Source: Actinomycetes bacterium
GTDB taxonomy: Bacteria > Actinomycetota > Coriobacteriia > Coriobacteriales > Eggerthellaceae
Reading direction: 5' to 3'
Length of the DNA stretch: 64,000 nt
Assembly (NCBI GenBank): GCA_023429565.1
Contig: JAEZDJ010000112.1
Span: 5,956-69,955 of the forward strand
A program made the position numbers and the translations under genes. This document shows positions 60,174 through 64,000 of the stretch, piece after piece; the first letter of the stretch is position 1; every line of letters starts with the position of its first letter. The notes under the pieces are model-generated. The model did no database searches and was not told where the DNA came from. It worked only from the letters and a program-made list of their open reading frames with translations.

Positions 60174-61550
60174 ATGCCAGCAGCATCGCAAGAAGCTTCG
60201 GTTCGCACGTCAATCCCACGCCAGGAGCGGAATGCCCCCTTCGACGGGGCAGCCCCTGCATCGCCGTCATCGGCTGCACCGCTGGAAGAGGCCTCGGACG
60301 CGCGGCGGCGACTCCAGCCCGTCATCGTGGGCGGAGACATCCTCGCCTACAGCTACGTGCGCGAGCTCCATCGTGCCTACGGCATTGACCGCACCATCGT
60401 GCTTGCCACCCAAGACATAAAGATGCTCTCGTCAAGCCGCTTCACGGACTATCGGCTCGAACCCCGCATCCATGAGCCTGAAGGCCTGTATGACGCGCTC
60501 GAACGGGTGGCGCGCGAGACCCGCGCAGCCGACCCCGAGCGCCTGCTGCTTGTGCTGGGCTGCGACGACTGCCACGCGCGCATGCTGTCAGCCGGCAAGG
60601 TCCGGCTCGAGGCAGCGGGGTACACGGTGCCCTACATCGACTTCCCCCTGCTTGACGACATCACCCAGAAGCGCCGCTTCTACGAGCTGTGCGACGAATT
60701 GGACATCCCCTATCCGCAGACGTGGTATTTCGACTGCGGCAACGGTCCCGATGAGCTTCCCGCCAATGACTTCTCCTATCCGCTCATCGCCAAGCCGTCG
60801 AACTCCGCGCGGTTTCAGGATGCGACCATTCCCCGCAAGCGCAAGATCTACGAGATTGAAAACGCCGAGGAACTGATGCAGGTGTGGCACGACATCCGCA
60901 CGTCGGACTATGACGGGGAGCTCGTGGTGCAGGACTTCGTGCCCGGCGGGGATGACGCCATCCGCACGTTGACCACCTTCTCGGATGCGGATGGCACGCT
61001 GCGCGTGGTGTCCGGAGGCGTCGTCTGCCTGCAGGATCACGATCCCACCGCGCTCGGCAATCCGCTGTGCATCATGGGAGAACGCGAGGACGAGATCATC
61101 GCCTGTGCCACGCGGTTCCTCAAGCGCACGGGATATCGGGGATTCGCGAATTTCGACATTAAGTATGACGAGAGGGACGGTGCGTTCCGGTTTTTCGAGG
61201 TGAACACGCGCTGTGGGCGCAACACCTACTACCTGAGCCTCGGCGGCGTGAACTTCGTCACGCTCATCGTGCGGGAATTCCTGTTGGGCGAGGAGATTGA
61301 CTATCAGGAAGCCTACGACCCGTTTGTCTATTCCTGCGTGCCGCGCTATGTGCTGGACCGCAGCATGGAGAACCGAGGCAGGCTGCAGCATGCCCTTGAG
61401 GTGCTGCAGCGCACCGTCGATCCCTACCCGCTCCATTACGGGCCCGATTCCTTCATGCATAACCTCTGGGCGCGCGTCATGTACCTGAACCAGATTCCCA
61501 AGTTCAAGCGATTCTACTGGGACACCGACGGCAAGCAGCTGAAAGCCTAG
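60174..61550 (+). CDS. ATP-grasp carboxylate-amine ligase
   Basis: A 458-residue ATP-grasp protein. After a variable N terminus (about 45 residues) comes VIVGGDILAYSYVRELHRAYG, then the ATP-grasp core: YPLIAKPSNSARF near residue 205, LVVQDFVPGGDDAIRTLTTF near 248, GFANFDIKYDE near 325 and EVNTRCGRNTYYLSLGGVNFV near 345, with metal-binding Glu/Asn. It resembles D-aspartate ligase-like carboxylate-amine ligases, but the substrate is not determinable from sequence. I use the ATG at 60174, with AAGGAG 10 nt upstream. Divergent from asnB with a 202-bp gap. Confidence 0.8.
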   Translation: MPAASQEASVRTSIPRQERNAPFDGAAPASPSSAAPLEEASDARRRLQPVIVGGDILAYSYVRELHRAYGIDRTIVLATQDIKMLSSSRFTDYRLEPRIHEPEGLYDALERVARETRAADPERLLLVLGCDDCHARMLSAGKVRLEAAGYTVPYIDFPLLDDITQKRRFYELCDELDIPYPQTWYFDCGNGPDELPANDFSYPLIAKPSNSARFQDATIPRKRKIYEIENAEELMQVWHDIRTSDYDGELVVQDFVPGGDDAIRTLTTFSDADGTLRVVSGGVVCLQDHDPTALGNPLCIMGEREDEIIACATRFLKRTGYRGFANFDIKYDERDGAFRFFEVNTRCGRNTYYLSLGGVNFVTLIVREFLLGEEIDYQEAYDPFVYSCVPRYVLDRSMENRGRLQHALEVLQRTVDPYPLHYGPDSFMHNLWARVMYLNQIPKFKRFYWDTDGKQLKA

Positions 61551-61570
61551 GGAGCGTCCCGCACAGCACG

Positions 61571-62341
61571 CTACACCGGGCGGCGGTGCCCCTCCTCGGT
61601 GGTGAGGACGACAGGCCCCTCTTCCGTGATGGCGACCGTCTTCTCAAAGTGAGCCGAGGGCTTGCCGTCGCGGGTGCAGACCAGCCAGCCGTCTGACATC
61701 TGGCGCGTCTTGTGCGTACCCAGGCTGATCATGGGCTCGATGGCCAGCACCATGCCCACCTCCAAATTCACCCCGGTATGGCGGCGGCCATAGTTCGGCA
61801 CGTTCGGGTCTTCGTGCATGTCCCGGCCGATGCCGTGCCCAACATATTCTCGCACGACCCCATAGCCCGCGCTTTCTGCAATCTCCTGGACTGCGGCCCC
61901 GATGTCGCCCAACCGATTGCCAGGACGGGCCGCGTCAAGGCCGGCCCACATGCATTTTTCCGTCGTGTCCAACAGACGCTGCTTCTCTTCAGAGATGGAT
62001 CCGACAGGATACGTCCAGGCGTTGTCGCCCACCCAGCCATCCACAATGGCTCCCGTGTCAATGGAAATGATGTCGCCGTCCCGCAGCACGACGCTCTTGG
62101 AGGGAATGCCGTGGACGATTTGCTCGTTGATCGATGCGCAGATGGACCCGGGAAACCCACCATATCCCTTGAATGCGGGAATGCCGCCTTCAAGGCGGAT
62201 GATGGTTTCGGCCAATTCATCCAGCTCGAGCGTCGTGACGCCCGGCCGGACATGGTTGCCGACTTCGCGCAGCACTTTTGCCGAAATGCGGCCCGCTTCC
62301 TTCATTGCTTCGATTTCAGAGGGGGATTTCTTGATGATCAT
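61571..62341 (-). CDS. map: Methionine aminopeptidase, type I
   Basis: Map removes the initiator methionine. The 256-residue protein shows all metal ligands: the two Asp in SIDTGAIVDGWVGDNAW near residue 95, His in EYVGHGIGRDMHEDPNVPNYG near 168, Glu in LAIEPM near 200 and the last Glu in ITEEGPVVLTT near 240. The ATG at 62341 is used (GAAGGTG upstream); a further start at 62353 adds four residues. It stands alone here; in many genomes it follows secY-adk. Confidence 0.96.
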   Translation of the reverse strand: MIIKKSPSEIEAMKEAGRISAKVLREVGNHVRPGVTTLELDELAETIIRLEGGIPAFKGYGGFPGSICASINEQIVHGIPSKSVVLRDGDIISIDTGAIVDGWVGDNAWTYPVGSISEEKQRLLDTTEKCMWAGLDAARPGNRLGDIGAAVQEIAESAGYGVVREYVGHGIGRDMHEDPNVPNYGRRHTGVNLEVGMVLAIEPMISLGTHKTRQMSDGWLVCTRDGKPSAHFEKTVAITEEGPVVLTTEEGHRRPV

Positions 62342-62388
62342 GCGACGGAGCACCTTCTTTTTTGCCGTGACGTAAGTATGATGCCGTC

Positions 62389-62394
62389 AGTATA
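62389..62394 (-). promoter_or_regulatory. Probable -10 element of map
   Basis: TATACT on the minus strand, 47 bp before the map ATG. The corresponding -35 (TCCTGT, 17-bp spacer) is poor. Confidence 0.45.
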
Positions 62395-62543
62395 GCATTC
62401 ATGCAGCAGACACAGGATGAGTGCACGGAACCACCGACTATGGCAGTCGGCCTCTGAGATGCATCCAGGGATGGCGGGATTCGGGCGAGAGCCTCATGCT
62501 TTGCCGGGAGTGAAGGCGCGGACATGCGAAACGGCCGAATCCC

Positions 62544-62578
62544 AAACGAAACGGCAGCTGAGCCGTGTCAGCTGCCGT
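62544..62578 (-). terminator. Intrinsic terminator after the ribbon-helix-helix gene
   Basis: ACGGCAGCTGA (62551-62561) pairs perfectly with TCAGCTGCCGT (62568-62578) across a 6-base loop. On the minus strand the stem is followed by TTCGTTT. It includes the stop codon of the small gene. Confidence 0.75.
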
Positions 62579-62774
62579 CCGCACCCTCCCCTTCCTCCTT
62601 TTCCCCATCAGAGGGGGCAGGGCCTTTCGTCAGCCGTCCCGCATCCTTGAGCGCCCGGCGCAGGATAAACTCCACCTGGGCATTCACGCTTCGCAAGTCA
62701 TCGGCAGCCCATTTCTCGACGGCTGACCAAACCTCCGAGTCGACTCGGAGAGGATATTGTTTTCGCTTCGCCAT
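62568..62774 (-). CDS. Small ribbon-helix-helix (Arc/MetJ-type) DNA-binding protein
   Basis: A 68-residue protein whose first 50 residues match an Arc-like ribbon-helix-helix: KRKQYPLRVDSEVWSAVEKWAADDLRSVNAQVEFILRRALKDAGR, with a beta-strand (QYPLRVD) followed by two helices. The acidic tail is disordered. I use the ATG at 62774, although the ribosome binding site (GGTGACGG) is poor; a start at 62822 would have to read through a hairpin. It lies 55 bp downstream of the SPFH gene on the same strand. The combination recurs in actinobacteria, and this protein may regulate the pair. Confidence 0.8.
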   Translation of the reverse strand: MAKRKQYPLRVDSEVWSAVEKWAADDLRSVNAQVEFILRRALKDAGRLTKGPAPSDGEKEEGEGADGS

Positions 62775-62785
62775 ACCGTCACCGC

Positions 62786-62820
62786 GCGAGGCTGCGCACC
62801 CTGCTGGGCGGCAGCCTCGC
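62786..62820 (-). terminator. Hairpin between SPFH gene and small RHH gene
   Basis: GCGAGGCTGC (62786-62795) pairs with GCAGCCTCGC (62811-62820), a perfect 10-bp stem with a 15-base loop, right after the SPFH stop. It lacks a T-run, so it may attenuate or protect mRNA rather than terminate fully. Confidence 0.5.
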
Positions 62821-62828
62821 ACCCTTCC

Positions 62829-63833
62829 CTACTGATACAGCGTTCCCGTGTTCAGAACGGGCTGCGCATCCGATTCACCGCACAGCACGACCATGAGGTT
62901 CGACACCATGGCGGCCTTTCGCTCGTCGTCCAAGTCTACCACGTTCTTTGCGGACAGCTCCTCCAACGCCATGTCAACCATGCCAACAGCGCCCTGCACG
63001 ATCTTCTCGCGGGCAGCAATCACCGCATCGGCCTGCTGGCGACGCAGCATTGCCTGTGCGATCTCCGGCGCGTAGGCAAGATGGGTGAGCCGCGCGTCGT
63101 CAATCACGACGCCCGCCTTCTCCAGGCGCACAGCCAACTCGTCTTTGAGGGCCGCCGAGACCTCCTCGATGTTGCTGCGAAGCGTGATCTCATCCTCGGC
63201 TGCGCCTGGCATCTGATCGTACGCATAGGTGGTGGCAACATGGCGCAGGGCGGTCTCACTCTGCGTGTGCACATAGGAGTTGTAGTCGTCCACGTCGAAC
63301 AATGCCTTGGCGGTGTTCTCCACGCGCCACACGATGACGTCGGCGATCTCGATGGGATTGCCGCATTTGTCGTTCACCTTGAGATGCTCGCCGTTGTACG
63401 TGCGGGCGCGCAAGGACAGCTTGGTGGAAAGCGGCACCGCCTTGTCCTGAACACTCGTGACTCCCGTCTTGCGCGAATAGAACGGGTTTGCCCAATGGAA
63501 GCCTTCGTCGCGAACCGTGCCCCGATAATCCCCGAACAGGATGAGCACACGTGCTTGGTTGGGCTGGATGGTGAAGAAGCCCATCAACATGAGCAGCGGC
63601 GCAACGCACACGGCCACAATACCCACCACCAGCAACGCAACGCCTAAAGCCTGCGTTCCCGTGACGATGGGACCCTCGTCTGAAGGCAACATGATTGCCC
63701 CCGCAACGATCATGGCGATGCAGGCGATGGTCACGACAACCGTGAGCAGCAGCAGAGGCCAGCCGCTCTTCGCGTGCATATCCCTTTCCACGGATGCGCC
63801 GCCCTCATTGAGGACACCTTTGTTGGCAGTCAT
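62829..63833 (-). CDS. SPFH/band-7 domain membrane protein
   Basis: A 334-residue protein with a short cytoplasmic N terminus, two hydrophobic segments (about 25-48 and 60-87) and an SPFH/prohibitin domain from GFFTIQPNQARVLILFGDYRGTVRDEGFHW to about 290. Internal marks include NGEHLKVNDKCGNPIEIADVIVWRV and VVIDDARLTHLAYAPEIAQAMLRRQQADAVIAAREKIVQGA, the helical region of the band-7 domain. Such proteins form large membrane-associated rings or microdomains. The ATG at 63833 has AAAGGGA upstream. Confidence 0.9.
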   Translation of the reverse strand: MTANKGVLNEGGASVERDMHAKSGWPLLLLTVVVTIACIAMIVAGAIMLPSDEGPIVTGTQALGVALLVVGIVAVCVAPLLMLMGFFTIQPNQARVLILFGDYRGTVRDEGFHWANPFYSRKTGVTSVQDKAVPLSTKLSLRARTYNGEHLKVNDKCGNPIEIADVIVWRVENTAKALFDVDDYNSYVHTQSETALRHVATTYAYDQMPGAAEDEITLRSNIEEVSAALKDELAVRLEKAGVVIDDARLTHLAYAPEIAQAMLRRQQADAVIAAREKIVQGAVGMVDMALEELSAKNVVDLDDERKAAMVSNLMVVLCGESDAQPVLNTGTLYQ

Positions 63834-63866
63834 GGCATTCCCTTTCTCTCTCAGAACCTTATCTCA

Positions 63867-63914
63867 ATTCTAGGGAACCCTCTGTTCTCCAGCTTTGATA
63901 TTTATATGATATCA
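63867..63914 (-). promoter_or_regulatory. SPFH promoter region with inverted-repeat operator
   Basis: TAGAAT (63867-63872, minus strand) lies 34 bp before the SPFH ATG. Upstream is an AT-rich inverted repeat, TGATAT (63896-63901) and ATATCA (63909-63914) with a 7-bp centre, near the expected -35 position. It could be a binding site for the RHH protein encoded downstream. From 63915 to the window end I see nothing further. Confidence 0.5.
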
Positions 63915-64000
63915 CATTGAGATCGCTTTCGAGAGACAAGAAAGATTGAACGTGAAAAGATGCAGTTGAGGGAGGAGACTGGCTCCAGTGGCGGGGGGGG

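Noticed and set aside
63985..64000. G-run at the right edge
   Set aside because: A run of G at the very end of the window; too close to the edge to tell whether it is genuine or part of a feature.

Overview
The window reads as one contiguous piece of a high-GC, anaerobic actinobacterial chromosome, most likely class Coriobacteriia (Eggerthellaceae-like). This is inferred from gene content, not from a database search. The pointers are a division/cell-wall (dcw) cluster with sepF and divIVA but no ftsA, a MurE with a meso-DAP recognition motif (DNPR), genes packed with 4-bp stop/start overlaps, and a siroheme-dependent (Ahb) heme pathway typical of anaerobes. I see no insertion sequence, prophage, CRISPR array or rRNA operon.

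Layout. 1-2.6 kb (+): a metallo-beta-lactamase-fold hydrolase cut by the left edge and a YtcJ-like amidohydrolase. 2.7-7.2 kb (-): a thiamine operon thiC-thiM-thiE-[cysteine hydrolase]-thiD, led by a TPP riboswitch that ends at the thiC ribosome binding site. 7.6-8.7 kb: thiamine pyrophosphokinase (-) and, divergently, the RNase P RNA rnpB (+). 9.1-14.0 kb (-): a MerR-type regulator, the heme synthase AhbD and a FecBCD-type iron/heme/cobalamin ABC importer. 14.2-35.8 kb (-): the dcw supercluster mraZ-rsmH-ftsL-ftsI-murE-murF-mraY-murD-ftsW-murG-murC-murB-ftsQ-ftsZ-pgeF-yggS-sepF-proC-yggT-divIVA-yggU. Its promoter is studded with MraZ boxes, and ftsZ has its own internal promoter. 36.2-39.0 kb (-): xerD and pyrG, the latter behind a hairpin leader that looks like an attenuator. 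39.3 kb (+): an orphan LuxR-type helix-turn-helix protein.

39.8-49.9 kb (+) is a single tetrapyrrole operon: a HemX/CcsA-like membrane protein, precorrin-2 dehydrogenase, hemA, hemC, a cobA-hemD fusion, ahbC, hemB, an ahbA-ahbB fusion and hemL. It closes with a tRNA-Glu(CUC)-like gene just before a terminator. With AhbD at 12 kb this encodes the whole route from glutamyl-tRNA to heme b through siroheme. The tRNA lacks the near-universal U33 in its anticodon loop, so it may serve heme synthesis rather than translation. This is the most unusual observation in the window.

50-64 kb: a DUF1846 protein, NAD kinase divergent from the lipid II flippase murJ, pdxST with a divergent MocR/PdxR regulator that has lost its PLP-binding lysine, a divergent asnB / ATP-grasp ligase pair that may modify peptidoglycan, methionine aminopeptidase, and an SPFH/band-7 membrane protein paired with a small ribbon-helix-helix protein.
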